DNA of 38,024 nucleotides, from positions 1 to 38,024 of the forward strand of contig CAZLXG010000015.1 in NCBI GenBank assembly GCA_964563585.1, written 5' to 3'. Shown one piece after another: positions 7,934-16,181 of this stretch (within the stretch, counting starts at the first letter, position 1; each line of letters opens with the position of its first letter). Under the pieces are notes generated by a model. It did not search any database and was not told the origin of the DNA. It was given only the letters and a program-made list of their open reading frames with translations. This DNA comes from CAZLXG01 sp964563585. GTDB taxonomy: Bacteria > Bacteroidota > Bacteroidia > Flavobacteriales > Flavobacteriaceae. Position numbers and translations under genes: made by a program.

Positions 7934-9070
7934 TTACAAAACGTTTTTAATTACTAAAGATTTTGAAACCGTTTCTTCCCATTCACTTTCTGGGTTAGAG
8001 CTTTCCGTAATACCTCCACCAACATAAATAATAGCATTGTTTTCTTTTATTTGCATACAGCGTAAATTCACATACAACTGTGTGCTTTTTCTTTTTACAG
8101 TATAAGCTCTGTTTTCAATATTTCGCTTTGAAGCTCTAGGTGCGATTGTAGTTTCAAAATTAAGTTCACCCAAAAAACCAGTGTAAAACTCGCGATTATA
8201 GGTTTCATTTTTTAAAATAAATTGTCTCGCAACTTCTTTCGGGTAACCACAAACTGCTGGTGTTGGATGCAATGCAGTAATAATTTCATTTAGATTTAAA
8301 TTCGATTTTAACTGCGCCGTTATATTGGTCTTTAAATGCAATAAATTTCCTGCCTTTACAGTTTCAGTTTTTGATACTTTTACATTTTCAACTAAAGATT
8401 CTAAATTTTCAATAATAAAATCGGTAACAACTTGCTGTTCTACTTTTTCTTTTTGTTGCCAATTCACCTCTAAAGTGCCTTTGTAATCTTGTGTGCCTGC
8501 CAATGCCATAATTGAAAACCGATTGCCTTCAATTTTAATTAAAGTTTCTGGAGTTGCACCTAACCATAACCCAATTTTTGGATGATACCAGCAATACACA
8601 AACGCCGAAGCATAGGTATTTAAAAGGTTTTTTAATATTGAAATAAGATTGTTTTCTGAAATATTTACTACTTCTTGTCGTGATAAAACTACTTTTTTAA
8701 AAGTGCCATTTTTAATAGCTTCGACTCCTTTTTCAACTAAATTGATGTGTTTTTGTTTATCATTCTGTCCCGAAAATTTTCGAGATTGTTTCAGAATCTC
8801 ATTATTATGTGACACTTCGACTGCGCTCAGTGAGACAGCATTACAACTAATCGATTCAGAAATATTTAAAGGTGTTAAAACCGTATCATCAATATTTTCA
8901 AAAGGCGAAAAAACAAAACCTTGTTCTATAAAATTTGAAGTTTTATAAATAGCATCATCGTTTTGAAGTATTGCCTTCGCCTCTACTTCATTTGGCTTTC
9001 TATATACAACAAAGGGTAATTGATTATCGAATTGTGTTTCTATATGCTTAAAAAAATCTTCCGAAACCAT
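7934..9070 (-). CDS. menF: Isochorismate synthase (chorismate-binding), menaquinone type
   Basis: Converts chorismate to isochorismate, the entry step to menaquinone. 378 residues. The C-terminal chorismate-binding fold shows KKVVLSR, GATPETL, ALAGT, HPTPAVCGYPKEVA, FYTGFLGE, LRCMQI and the final YVGGGIT. Its ATG overlaps the stop of the upstream thioesterase gene by one base (TAATG), and menD follows after 40 bases, which supports a pathway operon. Residues about 76-104, in the variable region between the N-terminal part and the catalytic core, are encoded by dispersed palindromic repeat sequence that kept the frame; related proteins are expected to have a shorter linker. The symbol entC would be equally possible, but no siderophore genes are near. 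Confidence 0.93.
   Translation of the reverse strand: MVSEDFFKHIETQFDNQLPFVVYRKPNEVEAKAILQNDDAIYKTSNFIEQGFVFSPFENIDDTVLTPLNISESISCNAVSLSAVEVSHNNEILKQSRKFSGQNDKQKHINLVEKGVEAIKNGTFKKVVLSRQEVVNISENNLISILKNLLNTYASAFVYCWYHPKIGLWLGATPETLIKIEGNRFSIMALAGTQDYKGTLEVNWQQKEKVEQQVVTDFIIENLESLVENVKVSKTETVKAGNLLHLKTNITAQLKSNLNLNEIITALHPTPAVCGYPKEVARQFILKNETYNREFYTGFLGELNFETTIAPRASKRNIENRAYTVKRKSTQLYVNLRCMQIKENNAIIYVGGGITESSNPESEWEETVSKSLVIKNVL
8761..8837. repeat. Composite dispersed palindromic repeat inside menF
   Basis: Two palindromic units lie side by side in the coding region. The first has inverted ends ATTCTG (8762-8767) and CAGAAT (8792-8797) around CGAAAATTTTCG. The second, 8813-8837, has arms CACT (8813-8816) and AGTG (8829-8832), contains CGACTGCGCTC and ends in GACA. 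The second unit shares the pattern CRACTGCGCTCNNNNNGACA with copies at 18140 and 29500. The insertion is in frame and encodes about 28 residues of MenF. Confidence 0.8.
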
Positions 9071-9498
9071 TAACTATTTCTTTTAGGCAATGAAATGGTA
9101 GATAATCTACAAATTGAAATTAAATTATCATCATCATCTGTAACTTTAATATCCAATAATTGTGTTGTTCTACCTTTATGAATAAAAGTTGCTTTGGCGT
9201 AAACAAAACCTTCTGTTACGCTTTTTAAATGATTAACTGTAATCTCTAATCCACGAATAAATAAGTTTTCAGAATCTAAAAAAACATGCGACGCAAAACT
9301 ACCAACACTTTCTGCCAAAGCCGCTGTTGCTCCACCATGCAACACACCATCCGGTTGATATACTTTTTCGTTTACAGGCATTCTGGCTATTAAAAAATTG
9401 TCGCCATAGTCTACCATTTCTATCTTTAAAGTTTCCATTAAGGTATTTTTACTAGCTTTATTAGCTTTTGCTAAAATGGCTTCTTTAGATAATTGCAT
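9070..9498 (-). CDS. Hotdog-fold acyl-CoA thioesterase, candidate DHNA-CoA hydrolase
   Basis: A single hotdog domain of the PaaI/YbgC-like thioesterase type; 142 residues from the chosen start MQLSKEAILA. The motif DGVLHGGATAALAESVGS contains the usual HGG before the central helix, with a conserved acid (E) in the helix. The position directly before menF and menD, with a one-base stop/start overlap, suggests it is the hydrolase that releases 1,4-dihydroxy-2-naphthoate from its CoA ester, a step often filled by such enzymes. Substrate is inferred from context only. An ATG ten codons upstream (9528) is rejected because it lies within the -7 promoter box. Confidence 0.85.
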   Translation of the reverse strand: MQLSKEAILAKANKASKNTLMETLKIEMVDYGDNFLIARMPVNEKVYQPDGVLHGGATAALAESVGSFASHVFLDSENLFIRGLEITVNHLKSVTEGFVYAKATFIHKGRTTQLLDIKVTDDDDNLISICRLSTISLPKRNS

Positions 9499-9525
9499 AT
9501 AAAAATGTATTTTTAAAGTCGAAAA

Positions 9526-9533
9526 CAAAAGTA
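9526..9533 (-). promoter_or_regulatory. -7 box of the thioesterase-menF-menD operon
   Basis: TACTTTTG on the minus strand is an exact TAnnTTTG match. The leader to the ATG at 9498 is 27 bases. The box overlaps the alternative ATG at 9528, which decides the start of the thioesterase. Confidence 0.6.
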
Positions 9534-9549
9534 CAAAACATAAGCGTAA

Positions 9550-10184
9550 ATGAATTCCATAGAAAAAGAAATATCATACACTACTACTAACTCTTATTCC
9601 ACATTAAATACACTTACTAAGTCAACAAAAAACGTGTGTTTGTTTGTCATGGCATGGGGTATTTAAGTCGATATTTTTTAAAGTATTTTAAAGATTTAAA
9701 TGCAGATGAAAATTATATTATTGCACCACAAGCAACTAGTAAATATTATTTAGATTCAAAGTTTAAACATGTTGGAGCAAGTTGGCTAACTAAAGAAAAC
9801 ACGATAAAAGATACCGAGAATATTTTGCAATACTTTGATGCGGTTTTTAACACAGAAAACATTCCAAGTGCAGCTAACCTTATTATTTTTGGCTATTCAC
9901 AAGGTGTAAGCATAGCTATGCGTTATGTGGCAAAACGAAAATTACTGTGCAACAAACTTATTTTACATTCTGGTGGTATTCCCAATGAATTAGGGATAGC
10001 AGATTTTCAATTTTTTAAAGGCGAAGTCAATTTTATTTATGGGAAAGATGACTATTATTTAAATGAAGAACGAATAAAACATGAAACCAATAGAGCCTAC
10101 GAGTTATTTGGCGATACTACTACAATTATTCCTTTTGATGGTGTACATGAAGTAAATACAGATATTATAAATAAACTTGCTTAA
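9550..10184 (+). pseudogene. Alpha/beta hydrolase (phospholipase/carboxylesterase type) split by a -1 frameshift
   Basis: The N-terminal part reads from the ATG at 9550 (MNSIEKEISYTTTNSY...) up to KNV at 9634-9636 and then hits a stop. The next frame continues at once as FVCHGMGYLSRYFLKYF and stays open to 10184. Adding one G within 9637-9639 would give a TGG codon and the sequence NVWFVCHGMGYL, which is what I expect for this family. The serine hydrolase residues remain: GYSQG nucleophile elbow, an Asp in FIYGKDDYY, and His in DGVHEV. Either this is a real recent inactivation or a base-call error. A GTG at 9636 could allow a truncated product without the first ~30 residues. The GNAT gene follows after three bases. 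Confidence 0.8.
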
Positions 10185-10187
10185 TAA

Positions 10188-10760
10188 ATGAAGGTACCAA
10201 CTTTAGAAAATAATCGTGTAAAACTCTCCCTTTTAGATTTAAGTAATTATAAACATTTGAGTGATATTGCAAATCAAAAAAAATTGGTTCAATACTCTCC
10301 GACAGACATTGAAACACCAGAGACTTTAAAGATTTTTGTACAAAAAGCAATTGATGACTATTATCACAAAAACGCAATTCCTTTTATTGTTTTTGACAAG
10401 ATAAAGAATGAGTACGCAGGCTGTACACGTTACATGAATATAGACTGGAAAAACAATGTAATTGAAATTGGCTCGACATGGATTGGCAGACAATTTCAAG
10501 GTACAGGATTAAACTTAAATATGAAGTTTTTAATGTTACAATATGCTTTTGAAACCTTAAATTTTAATAAAGTAGATTTTAGAGTAGATGAGCGCAACGT
10601 TGCTTCAAAAAAAGCCATTGAAAAAATTGGAGCTACCCAAGAAGGTCTTTTAAGAAAAAACGTTATAATGCTTGATGGTTTTATACGAGATACAGCATGC
10701 TATAGTATTTTAAAAGAGGAATGGGAAAGTATAAAACAAAATGTTTTTAAAGGGTTCTAA
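10188..10760 (+). CDS. GNAT family N-acetyltransferase, RimJ/RimL-like
   Basis: A 190-residue acetyltransferase of the RimL type. The N-terminus LENNRVKLSLLDLSNYKHL is typical, and the acetyl-CoA-binding loop is RQFQGTGLN near residue 105, after the strand IEIGSTWIG. The later DERNVASKKAIEKIGATQEG is the usual motif of this subfamily. It likely acetylates a protein N-terminus or small molecule; substrate unknown. It begins three bases after the stop of the frameshifted hydrolase, so the two were probably one transcription unit. Confidence 0.88.
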   Translation: MKVPTLENNRVKLSLLDLSNYKHLSDIANQKKLVQYSPTDIETPETLKIFVQKAIDDYYHKNAIPFIVFDKIKNEYAGCTRYMNIDWKNNVIEIGSTWIGRQFQGTGLNLNMKFLMLQYAFETLNFNKVDFRVDERNVASKKAIEKIGATQEGLLRKNVIMLDGFIRDTACYSILKEEWESIKQNVFKGF

Positions 10761-10885
10761 AGTCCTATTTATTAAAAAAATACATTGTTTTAAGAATTTA
10801 TAATAGGCAGAAATTGAGGTTCATTTTTTTAACTAAAAAATCAATAAAACTTATCAACCACATATAAGAATCACCTTTAAAATCG

Positions 10886-10893
10886 TAAATTTG
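10886..10893 (+). promoter_or_regulatory. -7 box of fumC
   Basis: TAAATTTG matches TAnnTTTG exactly, with a 23-base leader to the fumC ATG. The -33 element is unclear. Confidence 0.55.
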
Positions 10894-10916
10894 TAATATA
10901 AATATATAGTGATATT

Positions 10917-12314
10917 ATGGACTTTAGAATAGAAAAAGATACTATGGGCGAGGTAAAAGTACCTGCCGAAAAACTTTGGGGAGCACAAACCGAGCGCTCT
11001 AGAAACAACTTTAAAATTGGCTCTTCGGCATCAATGCCATTAGAAATAGTTTATGGCTTTGCTTACTTAAAAAAAGCTGCTGCATATACGAATTGCGAAC
11101 TTGGAGTTTTAGCTATTGAAAAACGTGATTTAATTGCACAAGTTTGTGATGAAATATTAACTGGCACACACGACGAGCAATTTCCGTTGGTAATTTGGCA
11201 AACGGGTTCTGGTACGCAAAGTAATATGAATGTGAATGAGGTTATTGCTAACAGAGCACATCAAATAGCTGGGAAAGTTGTTGGTGAAGGTCATAAAACC
11301 ATTCAGCCAAATGACGATGTAAATAAAAGTCAATCTTCAAACGATACATTTCCAACAGGCATGCATATTGCGGCTTATAAGAAAATTGTTGAAAACACCA
11401 TTCCTGGTGTAAAACAATTACGAGATACATTAAAAGAAAAATCTGAAGCTTTTAAAAATGTGGTTAAAATTGGTAGAACGCATTTAATGGACGCTACACC
11501 TTTAACTTTAGGGCAAGAACTATCTGGTTATGTTGCTCAATTAAATCATGGTATTAATGCTTTAAAAAACACTTTACCACATTTAAGCGAATTAGCTTTA
11601 GGAGGAACTGCTGTTGGTACTGGATTAAACACACCTAAAGGTTATAGTAAACGTGTTGCTGAATTTATTGCAGAATTTACTAATTTACCATTTGTTACTG
11701 CTCCAAACAAATTTGAAGCTCTTGCAGCACATGATGCTATAGTTGAAAGTCATGGTGCCTTAAAGCAATTAGCTGTCTCTTTAAATAAAATCGCAAACGA
11801 TATTAGAATGATGGCTTCTGGACCTAGAAGTGGTATTGGTGAAATAATTATTCCTGCTAACGAACCAGGTAGCTCTATTATGCCTGGAAAAGTAAACCCA
11901 ACACAATGTGAAGCCTTAACCATGGTTTGCGCACAAGTTATGGGTAACGATGTTGCTATTGCTGTTGGTGGTATGCAAGGCCATTATGAATTAAATGTTT
12001 TTAAACCTGTAATGGCTGCTAACATTTTACAATCTGCACAACTAATTGGTGATGCTTGTGTTAGTTTTAGTGATAATTGTGCTATTGGCATTGAACCAAA
12101 TCAAGAAGTTATTACACAATTACTAAACAACTCTTTAATGTTAGTAACAGCTTTAAATACAAAAATTGGTTATTATAAAGCTGCAGAAATTGCAAATACA
12201 GCCCATAAAAATGGCACTACTTTAAAAGAAGAAGCTATTAATTTAGGTTATGTAACTGCTGAAGATTATGATGCTTGGGTAAAACCTGAAGAAATGGTTG
12301 GTAGCTTAAAATAG
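10917..12314 (+). CDS. fumC: Fumarate hydratase class II
   Basis: Catalyses the reversible hydration of fumarate to malate in the TCA cycle, without an iron-sulfur cluster. 465 residues is the normal length. The fumarase/aspartase superfamily signature GSSIMPGKVNP is intact (about residues 320-330), and the substrate-site stretches SGTQSNMNVNEVIANRA, QSSNDTFPTGMHIA and GRTHLMDATPLTLGQE (catalytic His region) are all present. Transcribed alone from its own promoter and closed by a strong terminator. Confidence 0.97.
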   Translation: MDFRIEKDTMGEVKVPAEKLWGAQTERSRNNFKIGSSASMPLEIVYGFAYLKKAAAYTNCELGVLAIEKRDLIAQVCDEILTGTHDEQFPLVIWQTGSGTQSNMNVNEVIANRAHQIAGKVVGEGHKTIQPNDDVNKSQSSNDTFPTGMHIAAYKKIVENTIPGVKQLRDTLKEKSEAFKNVVKIGRTHLMDATPLTLGQELSGYVAQLNHGINALKNTLPHLSELALGGTAVGTGLNTPKGYSKRVAEFIAEFTNLPFVTAPNKFEALAAHDAIVESHGALKQLAVSLNKIANDIRMMASGPRSGIGEIIIPANEPGSSIMPGKVNPTQCEALTMVCAQVMGNDVAIAVGGMQGHYELNVFKPVMAANILQSAQLIGDACVSFSDNCAIGIEPNQEVITQLLNNSLMLVTALNTKIGYYKAAEIANTAHKNGTTLKEEAINLGYVTAEDYDAWVKPEEMVGSLK

Positions 12315-12334
12315 AGATGAAAACGTATTTAATA

Positions 12335-12368
12335 AAAAAAGCAGATGAAAAATTTCATCTGCTTTTTT
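12335..12368 (+). terminator. Rho-independent terminator of fumC
   Basis: A6-GCAGATGAAA (12335-12350) pairs with TTTCATCTGC-T6 (12353-12368), giving a ~16-bp stem with a very small loop and a T run. Its symmetry may also stop transcripts from the opposite strand. Confidence 0.9.
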
Positions 12369-12468
12369 AGTTAGTTAGCTATTAATCTTATGTATTTTAC
12401 AAGTAATATGGTTCAAATATATAATCTTCTCCCGTTATAGGAATTAACAAATGTTAATAACTATAATT

Positions 12469-13038
12469 TTATAAAGAATTTTTTCTAATTCTACTTAATT
12501 GCACAGGTGTAATCCCTAAATAAGAAGCAATATGATATTGTGGTATTAACTTATCTACATTAGGAATTTGTTTCTGTAACTCTAAATAACGTTCTGATGC
12601 ATCTAAAGAAATTAATTCTACCATGCGTATTTCTTGTTTTAAATAACTTGATTCTAAAACTTTAGAATACATATTATTAACGGCTAAATTTTTCTCGCAC
12701 ATTTCCATTAATTTATAAAAGTCTATTTCATAAATTGTGCAATCTGTTAATGCTTCAAAAATAAATTCCGATGGTTTTCGTGTCATTAAGGCCGTTAAAG
12801 ACGCAAAAAAACTTACAGGCAAGTAAAAGCTTTTATTAAATTCTTTTCCAGATTCTGTAATTATATAACTCCGTAAAGTTCCAGAAATAAGCAAATGGGC
12901 TTTTGCTGTAACTTCGTCTAATTTAATTAACTGAGTTCCTGCTTTAATCTTTTTTAATTTTGCAAATTTTATAAGTTCTATATAAGTTTCTTCAGAAATA
13001 TCGGCAAATGAATTTAAAAAAGTAAAATTTTGATCCAT
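12469..13038 (-). CDS. Crp/Fnr family transcriptional regulator
   Basis: A 189-residue one-domain-plus-HTH regulator typical of Bacteroidota. The first ~120 residues form a cyclic-nucleotide-binding-like beta roll (AHLLISGTLRSYI, FNKSFYLPVSFFASLTAL) without a clear cAMP phosphate cassette, then a dimer helix and a short C-terminal HTH (IPQYHIASYLGITPVQLSRIRK). It lies ten bases downstream of the stop of a dead aspartate/glutamate racemase gene on the same strand, so it was probably a co-transcribed partner before decay. Its own promoter is not evident. Targets are unknown. Confidence 0.9.
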   Translation of the reverse strand: MDQNFTFLNSFADISEETYIELIKFAKLKKIKAGTQLIKLDEVTAKAHLLISGTLRSYIITESGKEFNKSFYLPVSFFASLTALMTRKPSEFIFEALTDCTIYEIDFYKLMEMCEKNLAVNNMYSKVLESSYLKQEIRMVELISLDASERYLELQKQIPNVDKLIPQYHIASYLGITPVQLSRIRKNSL

Positions 13039-13047
13039 TAAGTTTAT

Positions 13048-13597
13048 TTATAAAACTGAGTTAAATACTTTGGTTGCATGTATGTGTGTTGTATCAAAAA
13101 CTGATACAGAAACATCAGCTTATTTTATTAATAATGAGATTTCTGTACAACCTAAAATTATACCTTCTGCGCCATTCTTTACTAATTTATCTATAATTTG
13201 CAGATAAACTTGTTTAGAGGTACTATTCAATACATCTATAGCTAACTCGTTATAAATTACATCGTGAATTGTATTCCGTTCGTCTAAACTTGGTATTATG
13301 GTATTTATTCCAAAGGACTTTTAAACATCTTTAAAAACGGTTTTTACATTGTATATTTTGTACCTAAAAGTGCAACGATTTTTATTTGTTTTTTAAATAT
13401 TTTTTCGGCAGTAGCTTCAGCAATATGAATTATTGGAATTTAACCTCGTTTCTTATTGCTTCAATTGATAAATGCATAGTATTAGCACAAATTAAAATTA
13501 AATCTGTACTCGCGTTTTCATATAAGAGTTTTATAGCAATATTTAATATTAACAAAGTTACATATGCTGACAAATAATTTCAATAGTATTCCAGCAT
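13048..13597 (-). pseudogene. Decayed aspartate/glutamate racemase gene
   Basis: Minus-strand translation gives racemase pieces in order but in more than one frame: LLYENASTDLILICANTMH (first catalytic Cys region), then after a frameshift PIIHIAEATAEKIFKKQ and IKIVALLGTKYTM, then after stops INTIIPSLDERNTIHDVIYNELA and EGIILGCTEISLLI (second catalytic Cys), then after another stop ADVSVSVFDTTHIHATK. At least three nonsense codons and one frameshift are visible, and the N-terminus is mostly gone. The whole stretch is intergenic today. The antisense open frame at 13386-13577 is a by-product. Very confident that this is a relic; the original substrate cannot be told. Confidence 0.88.
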
Positions 13598-13624
13598 TTA
13601 ATAAAACTATTTAAAAAAAAATAA

Positions 13625-13654
13625 AAAAACCTCAAGTATTTACTTGAGGTTTTT
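13625..13654 (-). terminator. Terminator of the coiled-coil membrane protein gene
   Basis: AAAAACCTCAAGTA (13625-13638) pairs with TACTTGAGGTTTTT (13641-13654). On the minus strand a long T-rich run follows. It closes the gene ending at 13680. Confidence 0.9.
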
Positions 13655-13679
13655 GCTCTTAAATGTTATATATAATTGT

Positions 13680-14564
13680 TTACTTTAATGTAAATTCTGA
13701 GCTAGAAACTAAATCTTTTTCATTAAAAACGTTTACTACGTAACGTCCTTTTTCAAAATTATTTTTTCCTTTTGAAGCAACAAACTCACAAATATTAAGA
13801 CTTCCATTTTCGTAATTAAACTTACTAATAATGCTGTAGTTTAATGTCTTTTCTCCAAACTGGACTTGTTCGTTTAATCCAAGTGTATTATTTTTTGGAT
13901 CAATAACTTGTACATATAATTCTTGATCGCCAGCTTGTACTAAAGCGTTTTTAGCAACTGTAAAACAAACTCTAATTTTATCTGTACGACTTGCTCTTTC
14001 TGTTGGGATTAATTTTCCAGAAGTTCTTTCAATAACTCCAAATCCTTTTAAACCAACTGTATTTAATACAGATGCATTTTCAACAACTTCAGCTAAAGCT
14101 GTATTTTGTACTAATAAAGAATCTGTAAACATTGTACGTTCTTCTAAACGAACTCGTGTACTATCTAAAGACGTAGCTAAGTATGAGTTTTCAACACGTA
14201 ATGAATCATTTTGTTCTAACAATACATCCATTTCTTTTTGTAATGAAGCATATTTTTGTTTGTATCTCCATAAACTCTTAACGTTAGTTTCAGAAATTTT
14301 TAAAGAATCGATTAAGCCTTGAATACGTCCTCTGGCTTCAATTAAATTTTTATTGGCAACATCATTTTCATCAATAGCAACATCATATTGTTTTGCCATT
14401 GCATTTAAATCATTCATTACTAATTGCTTTTGCTCAGTCAATTCTTGCTTATCTGCTTTACTCTCATTATACAGATTGAGGGTATAAAAACCTGTTCCTA
14501 AAAATAAAACTAATGCAATTCCTAAAGCTGCTTTTAATCCCATACTACTTTTACTGTCTTCCAT
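13680..14564 (-). CDS. Membrane-anchored coiled-coil protein, conserved in Flavobacteria
   Basis: 294 residues. A single membrane anchor (about 10-30, ALGIALVLFLGTGFYTLNLY) follows a short charged N-terminus, then about 125 residues of heptad-like coiled coil rich in E, K, L and N. From about 165 a beta-rich domain follows (GFGVIERTSGKL, KIRVCFTVAKN, ELYVQVIDPKNNTLG, GRYVVNVF). I recall such proteins in flavobacterial genomes, sometimes mislabelled as chromosome partitioning proteins; there is no ATPase motif here. Role unknown, possibly envelope organisation. Transcribed alone, divergent from the arginase-fold gene. Confidence 0.85.
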   Translation of the reverse strand: MEDSKSSMGLKAALGIALVLFLGTGFYTLNLYNESKADKQELTEQKQLVMNDLNAMAKQYDVAIDENDVANKNLIEARGRIQGLIDSLKISETNVKSLWRYKQKYASLQKEMDVLLEQNDSLRVENSYLATSLDSTRVRLEERTMFTDSLLVQNTALAEVVENASVLNTVGLKGFGVIERTSGKLIPTERASRTDKIRVCFTVAKNALVQAGDQELYVQVIDPKNNTLGLNEQVQFGEKTLNYSIISKFNYENGSLNICEFVASKGKNNFEKGRYVVNVFNEKDLVSSSEFTLK

Positions 14565-14682
14565 AATTACTTGTTTTTTATTGTTTTAGTGTTCTACTTA
14601 AATCTAATTTTAATACTTTGTTTTTTTACAGTTTTAATAAATTAAAAATGTATTTTTAATCTTCAAAAAAATTAATCATTCA

Positions 14683-15693
14683 ATGGAAAAACTAGTTTTA
14701 TTTAATAACACTACACTAAATAAATTACTAAACAAACGTTCTGGTGAATCCAAATTCGGTGAACATGTTCAGTTGTTATCCAACATTTCCAATATATACG
14801 AACAACTTAAAAATTTGGACGTTACACATGTAATAATTGGATTACCAGAAGATATTGGCGTATTTGCAAACTACGGAAAATCAGGAACTTCAAAAGCTTG
14901 GGAGTTTACTATTAAAACTTTAATAAATATACAAAGCAACTCATTTACAAAGGCAAATAAGGTTTTAATTTTAGGGCATTTAGATTTTACTTCTGAATTG
15001 TTAGAGGCTTCAAAACTAAATCAAACCAAAAATAAAGATATTCAAAAAGCTAGAGAAATTGTAAAAAATATTGATGAATACGTTTCGCATGTAATACAAC
15101 AAATTATTTCAGCAGGTAAGAAAGCAATCATTATTGGTGGCGGACATAACAATGCTTACGGAAATATAAAAGGTACATCCATAGCTTTAAATAACCCTAT
15201 AAATGTTATTAATTTTGATGCGCATTCCGATTTTAGAGATGAAGAAGGTCGCCATAGCGGAAATGGTTTTAGCTATGCATATAATGAAGGTTTTTTGAAA
15301 AATTATTTCATCTTTGGATTGCATGAAAATTATAACTCAAAAGAAATATTTACAACTCTAAATAATTTAAAATCAATTCAATATAATACATTTGAAGCCT
15401 TAGAAATACGTAAAGAATTAAAGTTTAAAGATGAGATTAATCGTGCTTTAAAACATATAGCAAACAAACCGTTTGGTATTGAATTAGATTGTGATGCTAT
15501 TGAAAACGTACCAAGTAGCGCCATGACACCAAGTGGGTTTAGTGTAAAAAAGACAAGACGTTTTGTTAACCATTTTGGAAAACAAAAAAACGCATGCTAT
15601 TTACATATTTGTGAAGCTGCACCAACAAAAAAAACAGCTACACAAGTTGGTAAACTTCTTACCTACTTAATAACAGATTTTATAAAAGCTTAA
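14683..15693 (+). CDS. Arginase/formimidoylglutamase-fold hydrolase
   Basis: 336-residue enzyme of the ureohydrolase superfamily, which hydrolyses guanidino or formimino compounds using two Mn ions. The metal ligands can be followed: GGGHNN (His155), NFDAHSDFR (Asp179, His181, Asp183) and ELDCDAI (Asp269, Asp271). The long N-terminal part and the sequence VIIGLPEDIGVFANYGKSG fit the formimidoylglutamase-like branch (HutG) better than agmatinase. No hutU, hutI or hutH neighbours are present, so the symbol is left blank. A GNAT gene starts eight bases downstream and is likely in the same unit. Confidence 0.85.
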   Translation: MEKLVLFNNTTLNKLLNKRSGESKFGEHVQLLSNISNIYEQLKNLDVTHVIIGLPEDIGVFANYGKSGTSKAWEFTIKTLINIQSNSFTKANKVLILGHLDFTSELLEASKLNQTKNKDIQKAREIVKNIDEYVSHVIQQIISAGKKAIIIGGGHNNAYGNIKGTSIALNNPINVINFDAHSDFRDEEGRHSGNGFSYAYNEGFLKNYFIFGLHENYNSKEIFTTLNNLKSIQYNTFEALEIRKELKFKDEINRALKHIANKPFGIELDCDAIENVPSSAMTPSGFSVKKTRRFVNHFGKQKNACYLHICEAAPTKKTATQVGKLLTYLITDFIKA

Positions 15694-15701
15694 AAATTAA
15701 T

Positions 15702-16181
15702 ATGTGTGAAACACCAAGATTAGAAATAGTTGATTTCAAACAAAAATATGCAGAGGATTTTTATGATTTAAATATTGAATGGCTAAAAACTTATTTTTAT
15801 GTAGAACCATATGATGAAGAGGTTTTAAGCAAACCAAAGCAATATATTATAGATAAAGGCGGACACATATTTTTTGTATTATTAAGCAATGAAGTCGTTG
15901 GTACAGTAGCTTTAATGCCAATTGGTAATGAAAACTTATTTGAGTTAACAAAAATGGCGGTGTCACCAAACCATCGTGGTTTTAAAATTGGTCAAAAATT
16001 GATGCAGTATTGCATAGATTATGCAAAAAACGACATGCAACTTCCAAAGCTTGTTCTATATTCCAATACAATATTAGAAAATGCTATTTACATCTATAGA
16101 AAATATGGGTTTATAGAAATTCCTGTAGAAGTAGATTCGCCTTATAAACGTAGTAATATTAAAATGGAGTTAATATTCTAA
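15702..16181 (+). CDS. GNAT family N-acetyltransferase
   Basis: 159 residues with the full GNAT core. The strand FELTKMAVSPNHRGFKIGQKLM contains the acetyl-CoA pyrophosphate loop (NHRGFKIG), and the later LVLYSNTILENAIYIYRKYGF is the typical C-terminal motif. Substrate unknown. It lies eight bases after the arginase-fold gene, suggesting a shared transcript. The stop overlaps by four bases with that of the convergent 564-residue membrane protein gene. Confidence 0.9.
   Translation: MCETPRLEIVDFKQKYAEDFYDLNIEWLKTYFYVEPYDEEVLSKPKQYIIDKGGHIFFVLLSNEVVGTVALMPIGNENLFELTKMAVSPNHRGFKIGQKLMQYCIDYAKNDMQLPKLVLYSNTILENAIYIYRKYGFIEIPVEVDSPYKRSNIKMELIF

Noticed and set aside
9499..9528. Upstream ATG of the thioesterase gene
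   Set aside because: It overlaps the exact -7 box at 9526-9533, so it cannot be in the transcript; the ATG at 9498 gives the expected family start.
13386..13577. 63-codon plus-strand open frame in the gap after the Crp-like gene
   Set aside because: It is antisense to racemase relic sequence and resembles no protein.
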